From the NCBI GenBank assembly GCA_965279135.1, contig OZ257133.1, positions 1,736,001 through 1,800,000 on the forward strand: 64,000 nucleotides of DNA, read 5' to 3'. Shown one piece after another: positions 24,282 to 33,307 of the stretch. Source of the stretch: Croceimicrobium sp965279135 (GTDB taxonomy: Bacteria > Bacteroidota > Bacteroidia > Flavobacteriales > Schleiferiaceae). Below the pieces are notes generated by a model that ran no database searches, was not told the DNA's origin, and was given only the letters and a program-made list of their open reading frames with translations. Made by a program: the position numbers and the translations under genes. Positions within the stretch are counted from its first letter, which is position 1, and each line of letters opens with the position of its first letter.

Positions 24282-26918
24282 ATGAATTTCATGAGTGTTT
24301 CGGCTAAGTTCGAGCATCTTACCGCAGAGGATAAGTGGTATGCCTATTGGATGGAAAACAAATTCTTTAAGTCGACCCCCGACGAGAGAGAGTCTTATAC
24401 CATCGTTATACCACCACCAAATGTTACGGGAGTCCTACATATGGGGCACATGTTGAATAACACTTTGCAGGATGTTTTGATTCGTCGGGCACGCATGTTA
24501 GGCTACAATGCCTGCTGGGTACCGGGTACCGATCATGCCTCAATCGCGACAGAAGCCAAAGTGGTTAATAAGCTGAAAGAAGAAGGCATTGACAAGTTTG
24601 AAATCGGACGAGAGGCATTTTTAGAGCATGCCTGGGAATGGACTCACAAGCATGGTGGCATCATTCAACAGCAACTAAAGAAATTAGGCTGTTCTTTTGA
24701 TTGGGACCGTGAAGCATTCACAATGGACGAGTCTCGCTCAGAATCCGTATTAAAAGTCTTTGTTCACCTTTACGAGAAAGGATTGATCTATCGTGGATAC
24801 CGAATGGTTAACTGGGATCCACAGGCGAAGACTACCCTTTCTGATGAAGAAGTAATCTACAAAGAACTCAACGGCAAACTCTACCACCTATCCTACCCGA
24901 TGGTGGATGGTAATGGAAGTATTGAAGTAGCTACTACCCGTCCAGAAACCATTCTTGGTGATGTGGCTATTTGCGTGAATCCAAATGATGAACGCTATAC
25001 CAATTTGATCGGTAAAAAGGTTATTGTACCAATTGCCAATCGAGAGATTCCAATAATTGCAGATGATTATGTGGATATAGAGTTTGGTACCGGATGCTTA
25101 AAAATTACTCCGGCCCACGATATCAATGATTACAGTATTGGACAAAAGCACAATCTGGAGATCATCGATGTGCTTGATGAGGAAGGTAAATTAAATGGTC
25201 ATGGTCTACATTATGAAGGTCAGGACAGATTCGTTGCGCGAAAAGCTATCGCGAAGGAATTAGAAGAAAAGGGTTACCTGATAAAAGCTGAGGATTACAA
25301 GAACAAGGTTGGTACCAGTGAACGTACCGGGGCGGTAATTGAACCCAAGCTTTCGGATCAGTGGTTCCTAAAAATGAAGGAATTGGCTCAACCTGCCATT
25401 GAAGGAGTGATGGCCGATGATGCAGAAATTCAGCTCATTCCAGAGAAGTTCAAGAACACTTATCGCCATTGGATGGAGAATGTGTTTGACTGGAATATCT
25501 CGCGTCAGTTATGGTGGGGACACCAAATTCCCGCCTGGTATGTAAAAGGCGACCGCAGGAATATAGTAGTTGGCATGAATGCGGAGGAGGCTTTGCAAAA
25601 AGCTCAAGCTGAGTATGGTTCTGACCTTGTCGCTTCCGATTTAGTGCAAGAGGCGGATGTATTAGATACTTGGTTTTCTTCCTGGCTTTGGCCTCTATCG
25701 GTTTTTAATGGTGTACTGGATCCGGAGAATGAAGAGATTAAGTACTACTACCCAACCCGTGATTTGATTACGGCTCCCGAAATTCTATTCTTCTGGGTGG
25801 CTAGAATGATCATTATTGGATACGAACTGCGCGATACCAAGCCCTTTAGCAATGTTTACCTCACCGGAATTGTAAGGGATAAGCAAGGTCGAAAAATGTC
25901 CAAGCAATTGGGCAATTCTCCCGACCCCATCAAATTGATGGAAAAGTACAGTACCGATGGAGTACGAGTAGGTATGTTACTTACTTCTCCTGCCGGGAAT
26001 GACCTTCCTTTTGATGAGGAACTTTGTGAGCAAGGCCGAAATTTTGCCAATAAAATCTGGAATGCCCAACGCCTGGTGCTCAATTGGGAGCAAAGTGACA
26101 AGGAGCCTTCAGCCTCTGATCTCGCTGCGATTCGATGGTTTGAAGAGAAGAAAAAAGAAACCCTAGGAAAGCTAGAAGCTAGCTTTAAGTCCTACCGTAT
26201 TTCAGAGGCACTCATGATCTCTTACAAATGGGTATGGGATGATTTCTGCAATTGGTATTTAGAGTCTATCAAGCCTCCTTATGGCGAACCGATCTCCAAA
26301 GCAGTTTACAATCAAACCATTTCATTTTTCGAGGATGTATGTAAAGTGCTTCACCCTTTTATGCCTTTCATCACGGAAGATATTTGGCATAACCTCAGCG
26401 ATCGTACCACTAAAGAAAGTATCTGCCTAAGCACATGGCCAGAGGTAAAAAATGCTGATAGTCAAACTCTAGCCAGTTTTGATCAGATGCTAGCGGTTGT
26501 AAATGGAATGCGCAATCTCCGGGCATCGAAAAACATAGCTGCAAAGGACAGTTTGGATATCTTTCTACCGACAGAAGAGGCCCTTGCCCCGGAACTGCGA
26601 GAGCTTGCTTCAAAGCTTGCTAATATTGGTGAATGGTCGGTTCAAAAGGCTGGCGATACCATGGGCTTTAGCTTCCTCGCCGGTAAGTATGAGTTCTTTG
26701 TTCCTGCCGGAGATCAGGTGGATCTGGAAGCCGAAAAAGAGCGGATTGAAAAAGAGCTGGATTACCTTAAAGGATTCTTGAAATCAGTGGAGAAAAAGCT
26801 TTCCAATGAGCGTTTCGTAAACAATGCTCCAGAGGCTGTGGTAGCTAAGGAGAAAGCTAAGCAGGAAGATGCTGAAATGAAGATTAAGGCCTTGGAAGAA
26901 AGCCTGGGTAAGCTCTGA
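24282..26918 (+). CDS. valS: valine--tRNA ligase
   Basis: 878 residues, normal for a class Ia ValRS. ATP site motifs are PPPNVTGVLHMGHMLNN (HIGH as HMGH) and GRKMSKQLGNSPDP (KMSKS as KMSKQ). The editing domain has TTRPETILGDVAICV and PKLSDQWFLKM is conserved. The C-terminal coiled-coil arm (EKERIEKELDYLKGFLKSVE) contacts tRNA. Start ATG 24282; a second ATG at 24291 is possible. It charges tRNA-Val and hydrolyses mischarged threonine. Ends next to a repeat block. Confidence 0.97.
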   Translation: MNFMSVSAKFEHLTAEDKWYAYWMENKFFKSTPDERESYTIVIPPPNVTGVLHMGHMLNNTLQDVLIRRARMLGYNACWVPGTDHASIATEAKVVNKLKEEGIDKFEIGREAFLEHAWEWTHKHGGIIQQQLKKLGCSFDWDREAFTMDESRSESVLKVFVHLYEKGLIYRGYRMVNWDPQAKTTLSDEEVIYKELNGKLYHLSYPMVDGNGSIEVATTRPETILGDVAICVNPNDERYTNLIGKKVIVPIANREIPIIADDYVDIEFGTGCLKITPAHDINDYSIGQKHNLEIIDVLDEEGKLNGHGLHYEGQDRFVARKAIAKELEEKGYLIKAEDYKNKVGTSERTGAVIEPKLSDQWFLKMKELAQPAIEGVMADDAEIQLIPEKFKNTYRHWMENVFDWNISRQLWWGHQIPAWYVKGDRRNIVVGMNAEEALQKAQAEYGSDLVASDLVQEADVLDTWFSSWLWPLSVFNGVLDPENEEIKYYYPTRDLITAPEILFFWVARMIIIGYELRDTKPFSNVYLTGIVRDKQGRKMSKQLGNSPDPIKLMEKYSTDGVRVGMLLTSPAGNDLPFDEELCEQGRNFANKIWNAQRLVLNWEQSDKEPSASDLAAIRWFEEKKKETLGKLEASFKSYRISEALMISYKWVWDDFCNWYLESIKPPYGEPISKAVYNQTISFFEDVCKVLHPFMPFITEDIWHNLSDRTTKESICLSTWPEVKNADSQTLASFDQMLAVVNGMRNLRASKNIAAKDSLDIFLPTEEALAPELRELASKLANIGEWSVQKAGDTMGFSFLAGKYEFFVPAGDQVDLEAEKERIEKELDYLKGFLKSVEKKLSNERFVNNAPEAVVAKEKAKQEDAEMKIKALEESLGKL

Positions 26919-26950
26919 TTGTTCCGGGAAGCCGGTATGGCACTATTCTA

Positions 26951-27314
26951 GGTTACTTCAACGCAAAGAAGCAAAGAACGCAAAGGTTCGCTAAGGGTTA
27001 CAAGCAGCCCTGAGAATCTTTGTGACCTTTGCGCCTTGAGACCGCCAGAGGCGGACGGGCGGTGAAGAAAACACTCGGTTACTTCAACGCCAAGAAGCGA
27101 AGAGCGCAAAGAAACGCAGAGGGAAATCAACTGCTCGGTGAAGCTTTGCGACCTTTGCACCTTGAGGCTGCCGCCAGGCAGACGGGAGGTGAAGAAAACC
27201 CTCAAAAAATCGAACCGCAAAGAAGCAAAGAAGCAAAGCATTCCTCTGAGAAACTTTGCGACCTTTGCGCCTTAAGTCCGCCAAAGGCGGACGGGCGGTG
27301 AAGAAATAAAAACC
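26951..27314. repeat. three-unit intergenic repeat built on GCAAAG words
   Basis: Three diverged units (about 26951-27076, 27077-27203, 27204-27314). Each has a left arm of two to four AACGCAAAG-like words, a variable centre, a right arm CTTTGCGACCTTTGCGCCTT that is the same word reversed, a G+C-rich hairpin (CCGCCAAAGGCGG in unit 3) and a GGTGAAGAAA end. Units 1 and 2 both open with GGTTACTTCAACGC. Frames predicted here on both strands are not genes. Confidence 0.85.
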
Positions 27315-27316
27315 AA

Positions 27317-27345
27317 AAAAAAACCGCCCCAAGATGAGACGGTCT
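27317..27345 (-). terminator. terminator of the HtrA gene
   Basis: On the minus strand ACCGTC pairs with GGCGGT around a 9-base loop and is followed by nine T residues, about 20 bases past the stop at 27366. Confidence 0.75.
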
Positions 27346-27365
27346 TTTATCTAAAATCACCTAGC

Positions 27366-28820
27366 CTAATAACCAAAGGCGAAATACTTTTCTCTTCCAT
27401 TAGGCAGCACCCCGAAGATGATCACCGGCTTATCCCGAGGCAATTTCTTCCCTACCATATTTATATCCTTAACCGAACGGATTGGTTGCTGGTTAATCTG
27501 AGTGATGATAAAACCTTTAGGAATATCCTGCTCTGCCAGGATACCGGTCTTTACGTCTAAGATCTTCACTCCATAGGGTATTCGATAAGCCTCGCGTTCA
27601 TCCTCATTTACTTCCCTAAAACTTCCACCTAGCAGCGTTAAGAATTGGAGATCTTCTTTTTTGAAACGCTGGGTGGTTCCGTTCACATTACGGAGAGTGA
27701 TATCAAACTCTCTTTGTAAATCATCTCTCAATACTGATACACTTACATTCTCACCAGGACGCTTAGAACCAATAATCTCTTGCAGCTCTGTCATTTTCTT
27801 AACCTCTCTTCCATCAAGAGCTACGATGATATCTCCTGCTTCAATTCCCGCATCGGCTGCCGCTCCATTCTCGCTTAGTCCGGCAACGTAAACTCCAGAA
27901 TTAACTTCTAAGTCAAGGTCATCTGCTAAACGTTGATTAATATCCGAAATACTTACTCCCAGGAAAGCGCGCTGAACAGTACCATACTCTTTCAAATCGG
28001 CAACTACCTTCTCAGCTAAATTGCTAGGAACGGCAAATGAGTATCCTTCAAAACTTCCAGTGCGTGTGCTAATGGCCGAATTAATGCCCACCAATTCACC
28101 CCGAGTATTTACCAAGGCTCCGCCGCTATTACCTGGGTTTACAGCCGCATCAGTTTGAATAAAGGATTCAATTGCAGCCTGCTCGTTGATAATGCCAATA
28201 CTTCGTGCTTTTGCAGAAACAATTCCTGCGGTAACGGTGGAGGTTAAATTGAAAGGGTTCCCTACAGCCAATACCCACTCTCCTACCTGAATATTATCGC
28301 TGTTGCTAAAATTGAGATATGGCAATCCTTCAACTTCCTCTTTTACCTTTAATAAAGCGATGTCAGTTGTTGGGTCAGTACCAATTACCTCTGCTCCATA
28401 TTCCTCACCGCTATTCAGGCTTACCAAGATCTCCTCGGCCGCAGCGATCACGTGATTGTTGGTAACGATGTAACCGTCTCCACTAATAATTACTCCTGAT
28501 CCGGTTCCTAATTGAAGCTGCTCCTGACCCTGTCTCTGCGGAACCCCAAAGAAAAAGTCTAAAGGTGATTGAACTGCAGGTATACGGGTTCGAACAGCGG
28601 TTTTTACGTGTACCACGCTATGTAAACTTTTACTAGCGGCTTCTACAAAATCCCCAGGTGCAGCACTGGGTCCGGTATATTTTACCGGCTCGGGACTAAC
28701 CTGAACAGGTGTTTCAATGTATGTGCGGGTGTTTTCTTTTTCGAAAAAGGTCTTGTAAAGACCCAAACTGATAATGCCTCCAAAGGCAGAAATCAAAATG
28801 AGCTTTGCGATATTCTTCAT
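27366..28820 (-). CDS. HtrA/Deg-family periplasmic serine protease
   Basis: 484 residues with an N-terminal signal anchor. Trypsin-like triad: His in YIVTNNHVIA, Asp in TDPTTDIALLKV, Ser in VNPGNSGGALVNTRG. Two PDZ domains follow: the first around residues 285-375 (AFLGVSISDINQRL, AADAGIEAGDIIVALDGREV), the second around 395-484 (GILAEQDIPKGFIITQINQQ). This is the DegP/DegQ layout: degradation and refolding of misfolded envelope proteins. Divergent from dapF. Confidence 0.95.
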   Translation of the reverse strand: MKNIAKLILISAFGGIISLGLYKTFFEKENTRTYIETPVQVSPEPVKYTGPSAAPGDFVEAASKSLHSVVHVKTAVRTRIPAVQSPLDFFFGVPQRQGQEQLQLGTGSGVIISGDGYIVTNNHVIAAAEEILVSLNSGEEYGAEVIGTDPTTDIALLKVKEEVEGLPYLNFSNSDNIQVGEWVLAVGNPFNLTSTVTAGIVSAKARSIGIINEQAAIESFIQTDAAVNPGNSGGALVNTRGELVGINSAISTRTGSFEGYSFAVPSNLAEKVVADLKEYGTVQRAFLGVSISDINQRLADDLDLEVNSGVYVAGLSENGAAADAGIEAGDIIVALDGREVKKMTELQEIIGSKRPGENVSVSVLRDDLQREFDITLRNVNGTTQRFKKEDLQFLTLLGGSFREVNEDEREAYRIPYGVKILDVKTGILAEQDIPKGFIITQINQQPIRSVKDINMVGKKLPRDKPVIIFGVLPNGREKYFAFGY

Positions 28821-28883
28821 GTTATCCTATCTTTTTACTTTGCAACAAATTTTTTCCAATAACTGTTCCATGTCAAGGCTTAT

Positions 28884-28891
28884 TACCTTTG
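28884..28891 (+). promoter_or_regulatory. -7 element of the dapF operon
   Basis: TACCTTTG, a full match to TAnnTTTG, 32 bases before the GTG start. No clear -33. Confidence 0.5.
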
Positions 28892-28923
28892 CCAGACAGT
28901 CTTTAACGACTTTTTAACAAGAC

Positions 28924-29691
28924 GTGCAGCCAATTACTTTTTTCAAATACCAAGGTACCGGAAATGACTTTATTTTAATCGATGGCCGGCAGGAAATTCC
29001 GTCAATGAGTCAGTCGGAAATAGAGAAACTTTGTCACCGTCGCTTTGGAATTGGTGCAGATGGCCTAATCATTTTAGCTAATGCCGAGGCTTATGACTTC
29101 AGGATGATCTATTACAATAGTGATGGCCGGGAAAGCTCGATGTGTGGCAATGGCGGACGATGTATTGCTCAATTTGCCCATGACCTGGGATTGGGTAACA
29201 GCTTTCATTTCATTGCCATCGATGGACCCCATCGGGCTGAAGTTAAAGTTGACAAGGTGCGTTTACAAATGGCCGATGTAGCTGAGATTCGATCTATGGG
29301 AAAAGACTGGTTTACCGATACCGGGTCACCACATTATGTTCAGGTTCACGATGATCCGGAGGGTATAGATATCATTAAAGAAGCACATGCTATTCGTTAT
29401 AACGACACCTTCGCTAAGGAAGGTGTCAACGTAAACTTCTTAAAGGGTGAAGGACATTATTGGCAGATGCGCACCTATGAAAGAGGAGTTGAAGATGAAA
29501 CCTACAGTTGTGGAACAGGAGTAACGGCAGCAGCTTTGGTAGCGCATCATCAGGGGCTAGCTCAATCTCCAGTTAAAATGCAAACCAAAGGAGGTCTGCT
29601 TGGATTAAGTTTTGAGCATTCAGCAGCAGGTTATTCTAATATTTGGTTGGAAGGTCCAGCGCTCAGGGTATTTGAAGGTCAACTCACATGA
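28924..29691 (+). CDS. dapF: diaminopimelate epimerase
   Basis: 255 residues with GTG start; the first residues PITFFKYQGTGNDFILIDGR match the family N-terminus exactly (shown across the start), so the start is secure. The two catalytic cysteines are in SMCGNGGRC and YSCGTGVTAAA. It converts LL- to meso-diaminopimelate for lysine and peptidoglycan. First of four genes joined by 4-base overlaps, ending with mltG, also a cell-wall enzyme. Confidence 0.97.
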   Translation: MQPITFFKYQGTGNDFILIDGRQEIPSMSQSEIEKLCHRRFGIGADGLIILANAEAYDFRMIYYNSDGRESSMCGNGGRCIAQFAHDLGLGNSFHFIAIDGPHRAEVKVDKVRLQMADVAEIRSMGKDWFTDTGSPHYVQVHDDPEGIDIIKEAHAIRYNDTFAKEGVNVNFLKGEGHYWQMRTYERGVEDETYSCGTGVTAAALVAHHQGLAQSPVKMQTKGGLLGLSFEHSAAGYSNIWLEGPALRVFEGQLT

Positions 29692-30215
29692 TCTCCCTCG
29701 CGAATGACGAAATTAGGCTAAGAGCCCTTGAGCCGGAAGATCTGAGTATTATCCTTTCCTGGGAAAATGATCCGATCTACTGGACTGCTGGTCAACAGCA
29801 AATTCCCTATAGCGCCTATCTCCTGCGTGAGTATTTAACTGACGCCGGTAAAGATCCCTACGAGACCGGGCAACTTCGTCTGATGATTTGTAAAGAGGAA
29901 GCCAGTATAGGCCTAATTGATTTCTTCGATTTTGACCCACAGCATCAAAGAGGTGCAATCGGCATTTTGATCGGAGCTCAATCGGCTCAGGGTAAAGGCT
30001 ATGCCAAACAGGCTATGCAACTCTTCCTGAACTATCTTTTTCCCACCTTCAATCTCAGACAGGTACACGTCGGAATTGGAGCAGATAATAAAGCCAGCAT
30101 AAAACTGTTTGAAAACTGCGGGTTTAAGAAGTATGGAACCCGAGTGCAATGGTACCGTCAAGGGGAGAGTTTTACAGATGAGCACCTCTATCAATTGCTG
30201 AAGGAATATCTATGA
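29688..30215 (+). CDS. GNAT N-acetyltransferase
   Basis: 175 residues of the Acetyltransf_3 type: IRLRALEPEDLSIILSWEND at the start, SIGLIDFFDFDPQHQRGAIG central strands, the acetyl-CoA loop SAQGKGYAKQAMQLF, and SIKLFENCGFKKYG. Four-base overlaps with both dapF and the cytochrome gene place it in the same operon. Resembles diamine or protein N-terminal acetyltransferases; substrate unknown. Confidence 0.9.
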   Translation: MISLANDEIRLRALEPEDLSIILSWENDPIYWTAGQQQIPYSAYLLREYLTDAGKDPYETGQLRLMICKEEASIGLIDFFDFDPQHQRGAIGILIGAQSAQGKGYAKQAMQLFLNYLFPTFNLRQVHVGIGADNKASIKLFENCGFKKYGTRVQWYRQGESFTDEHLYQLLKEYL

Positions 30216-32185
30216 AGAAGGGCATTATCCTTTTTAGCATCAGTTTTCTCATTGTATTGGTAGCAGTACAATGCGAGTCAGGTTCAGACAAATCAAAACG
30301 GACTGAAGAAACAGGGGAAAAACTGGCCTGGTTAAATCATCATGATACTGTTGGCTATGTTGGAATTGAAACATGTATGCAATGCCACGCGGGCGTGCAC
30401 CAGAGCTTCATTCAAACTGGAATGGGGCAATCATTGGCCAAGGCAGATACCACTAAAAGCATTGCTGATATCAAAGAGCAAAACCTGCTTTACGATCAAT
30501 ACCTGGATATGTACTATCAGGCTCATTGGCAGCAAAATGAACTTTGGCTAAAAGAATTTCGGCTCCTAAATGCAGATACGCTGCACAGCTTACATCGCAA
30601 AATTGACTATGTGATCGGTAGTGGTCAGCACACCAATTCGCATCTTATTGAAGACAATGGCTATTATCACCAGGCTCCTTTTACCTGGTATGCTCAAAAG
30701 TCTATGCTCGATTTCCCACCTGGTTTTGAAGACGGACAAAACAGTCGATTTTCACGGATAATTGGTCTGGAATGCATGTCCTGCCACAATGCAATGCCAA
30801 CCGAATTTGTAATGGGAAGTAGCAATAAGTTTCGTTCTATTCCTGAAGGTATTAACTGTGAGCGCTGTCATGGTCCCGGTGAAGCGCACGTGGTGAAAAT
30901 CATGCGAGGAGAAATTACTGATACTTCCATAGAAGCAGATCGCAGTATTGTAAATCCAAAGCGCCTTTCCGCCCAATTGCAATTTGAGATTTGCCAACGT
31001 TGCCATTTGCAGGGAAACGCGGTCTTAAAGCCTGGAAAAAGCTTCTTTGATTTTAAGCCTGGAATGGAGTTAAAGGAAGTAATGCAAGTTTTCCTTCCCC
31101 GATATGAAGGCTCTGAAAACCGGTTCATTATGGCATCTCATGCCGATCGGTTTAAACTGAGTGCCTGTTATCAATCCGCACCGGAGCAATTCACTTGTAC
31201 TTCCTGTCACAACCCCCATTTTTCGGTGAAAGAAACTAACACTCTTCGCTTCAATCAAAACTGTAGCGGATGTCATGGTCAAAACAAAAAAGTGAGTTGT
31301 AGTGCACCCCTTGCAGAAAGAAACCTGGAAGGCGATAACTGTGTGAAATGCCATATGCCTCCTTCGCAAACCACGGATATCCCTCATGTTACGGTCCATG
31401 ACCATTTCATTCGAAAGCCTCAGCAGATTTTAGAAGTGATGGAAGCGCAAGGCGCTTTTATTGAACTTCGATCTATCAATGATTCTAAACCTACCAATCG
31501 CGATCGTGCTTTGGCCTTCTTGCAGCAATTCGAGCGTTTCTCTCCAAAAAAGGTGTTTTTGGATAGTGCGGCATTCTATCTCAACCAATTGAATAAGGAT
31601 GATGATGAACGCCTATATCTATACAGCTATTACTTCTACTTAAAAGAGAATTATGAACAGCTCTATCATTTTGGAGCCCAATACGGATTAAGCCGATTAC
31701 TCGCCACCTTGAATACCCAGGATTTTGCAAATCAGGATGCATGGACTGCTTACCGTCTTGCAGAAGCCTATAAGCTTAAAAACTCCGACCCTGAAGCATT
31801 AAAGCTATATGAACGCGCGGTAGAATTAGCCCCCTATATTGGTGACTTCAAAAACAAATGGGCCGCACTCCTCTTTAAAAACGGGCAAATCGCACAAGCC
31901 GAAAAGCTATGGTTAGAAGTATTGGTCGAGGAAAACTATCACAAAGAAGCCCTGAATAACCTGGCCTATCTTCTATTGCAAGCCGGTCGATTTCAAGAAG
32001 CTTCGGCCTATTTAGAGCTTTGTATTAAACATTATCCAGACTACCTTCTGGCTCGTCAAAACCAGGCTAGTCTGGCAATGAAATTAGAAGACTCTGAAAT
32101 GCTAGAACAAGCCTTGGAAGCTATCCTACGAATTGACCCCCAGAACCTTCCTGCAAAAAATCTCTATCAGAACTATTTTGAATGA
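30212..32185 (+). CDS. seven-haem cytochrome c lipoprotein with C-terminal TPR repeats
   Basis: 657 residues; lipobox VAVQC with Cys21. Seven CXXCH motifs are visible in the first 400 residues: CMQCH (55-59), CMSCH, CERCH, CQRCH, CTSCH, CSGCH and CVKCH, with extra His residues for axial ligation. Residues about 500-650 are tetratricopeptide repeats (EALKLYERAVELAPYIGDF, ALNNLAYLLLQAGRFQEA). It resembles multihaem cytochrome c554/NrfA-related proteins with TPR found in Bacteroidota. Expected at the periplasmic face or outer membrane; electron donor and acceptor are unknown. Embedded in a dapF-mltG operon by 4-base overlaps. Confidence 0.9.
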   Translation: MKKGIILFSISFLIVLVAVQCESGSDKSKRTEETGEKLAWLNHHDTVGYVGIETCMQCHAGVHQSFIQTGMGQSLAKADTTKSIADIKEQNLLYDQYLDMYYQAHWQQNELWLKEFRLLNADTLHSLHRKIDYVIGSGQHTNSHLIEDNGYYHQAPFTWYAQKSMLDFPPGFEDGQNSRFSRIIGLECMSCHNAMPTEFVMGSSNKFRSIPEGINCERCHGPGEAHVVKIMRGEITDTSIEADRSIVNPKRLSAQLQFEICQRCHLQGNAVLKPGKSFFDFKPGMELKEVMQVFLPRYEGSENRFIMASHADRFKLSACYQSAPEQFTCTSCHNPHFSVKETNTLRFNQNCSGCHGQNKKVSCSAPLAERNLEGDNCVKCHMPPSQTTDIPHVTVHDHFIRKPQQILEVMEAQGAFIELRSINDSKPTNRDRALAFLQQFERFSPKKVFLDSAAFYLNQLNKDDDERLYLYSYYFYLKENYEQLYHFGAQYGLSRLLATLNTQDFANQDAWTAYRLAEAYKLKNSDPEALKLYERAVELAPYIGDFKNKWAALLFKNGQIAQAEKLWLEVLVEENYHKEALNNLAYLLLQAGRFQEASAYLELCIKHYPDYLLARQNQASLAMKLEDSEMLEQALEAILRIDPQNLPAKNLYQNYFE

Positions 32186-33210
32186 AGCGCATCCTCCTAA
32201 TTTCTTTGGCCTTAATCCTGCTGCTAGGCGCATTCCTGGCTTATAGATTGTATCGCGTGGTTTATGCTCCTAATGTGCATGATAAAGGGCAAACACATTA
32301 CATTCTTGTTAACCCAGGTGACAATTATGAAGAGCTGCTTAGCAAATTGGATACATTTCTCATAAACCCAGATGAGTTTGCCCTTCTGGCAGAGGCAAAA
32401 AAGCTTCCTCAAAGCGTAAAACCTGGACGCTACGCTCTCGAAGCTGAAATGAATAACAACACCCTAGTAAATCGACTTCGTGCAGGCATTCAAGAACCGG
32501 TTCAGGTTACCTTAAACATGGTCGTCGACCTACCGGGAATTGCAGGTCAGGCATCACAGATACTCTATTTCGATTCGCTAGACCTATTAAACTATTTAAG
32601 GAGTAAAGAGGTCTTGGCAGATTTTAAAGTGACCAGAGAAGAACTACCTGGTTTCTTTTTGGCAAACACTTATGAATTCTATTGGAATACCAGTCCGAGG
32701 AATTTCGTGGCGCGTATGTTGCGAGAATCCAATAACTACTGGGCACAGCGTCAGAATAAGCTCAAAAACCATCAGCTTAAGAAACAGGAAATCATCATTT
32801 TAGCCAGCATAGTAGAAAGTGAAACGGCTAAACCTTCAGAAATGCCGCGAGTGGCTGGACTCTACCTAAATCGATTAAAACAGGGAATTAAATTGCAATC
32901 CGATCCCACAGTGATTTACGCAATGAAACAAGAGGATCCTAACCTTGATGTGAAAAGATTGTACTATAAAGATTTGCAGATAGATTCGAAGTACAATACT
33001 TATATAAACAATGGCTTACCCCCTGGTCCTATTCGCATTCCAGATCCTCGCAGTATTGATGCAGTTTTAGATGCTGAGTATCACAATTTTATTTACATGT
33101 GTGCCGATCCGGACAGACCAGGATACCATGCTTTTGCCAAGACCCTAAGGCAGCATAATGTAAACAAGGCCAAATATCATCGCTGGGCCGATCAACAGGG
33201 TATTCGATAG
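32182..33210 (+). CDS. mltG: endolytic peptidoglycan transglycosylase MltG
   Basis: 342 residues with one N-terminal membrane helix (about 4-24), then a LysM-like subdomain (YILVNPGDNYEELLSKLDTF) and the YceG catalytic domain: catalytic Glu in LASIVESET, YLNRLKQGIKLQSDPTVIYA, and NTYINNGLPPGPIRIPDPRS. Cleaves nascent glycan strands to set their length. Overlaps the cytochrome gene by 4 bases; last in the operon. Confidence 0.96.
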   Translation: MKRILLISLALILLLGAFLAYRLYRVVYAPNVHDKGQTHYILVNPGDNYEELLSKLDTFLINPDEFALLAEAKKLPQSVKPGRYALEAEMNNNTLVNRLRAGIQEPVQVTLNMVVDLPGIAGQASQILYFDSLDLLNYLRSKEVLADFKVTREELPGFFLANTYEFYWNTSPRNFVARMLRESNNYWAQRQNKLKNHQLKKQEIIILASIVESETAKPSEMPRVAGLYLNRLKQGIKLQSDPTVIYAMKQEDPNLDVKRLYYKDLQIDSKYNTYINNGLPPGPIRIPDPRSIDAVLDAEYHNFIYMCADPDRPGYHAFAKTLRQHNVNKAKYHRWADQQGIR

Positions 33211-33241
33211 CGCAAAAGACTATTTCGAAATGACCTGATTT

Positions 33242-33275
33242 CCCGCTGGTTCAATGCGGGAAAAAATTACCTTTG
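33242..33275 (+). promoter_or_regulatory. GAPDH promoter region with inverted repeat
   Basis: CCCGC and GCGGG (33242-33259) form a hairpin directly before TACCTTTG (33268-33275), a full -7 match 33 bases before the ATG. The hairpin occupies the place of the -33 box, so it could be an operator or part of mltG termination, although the run after it is A, not T. Confidence 0.5.
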
Positions 33276-33307
33276 CCGCGTTTTTAAACCCTCTCAAATA
33301 AGGCTAT

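Noticed and set aside
26948..27332. Three overlapping frames on both strands in the valS-htrA gap
   Set aside because: They translate the GCAAAG repeat units; composition is repetitive and frames on both strands are equally open.
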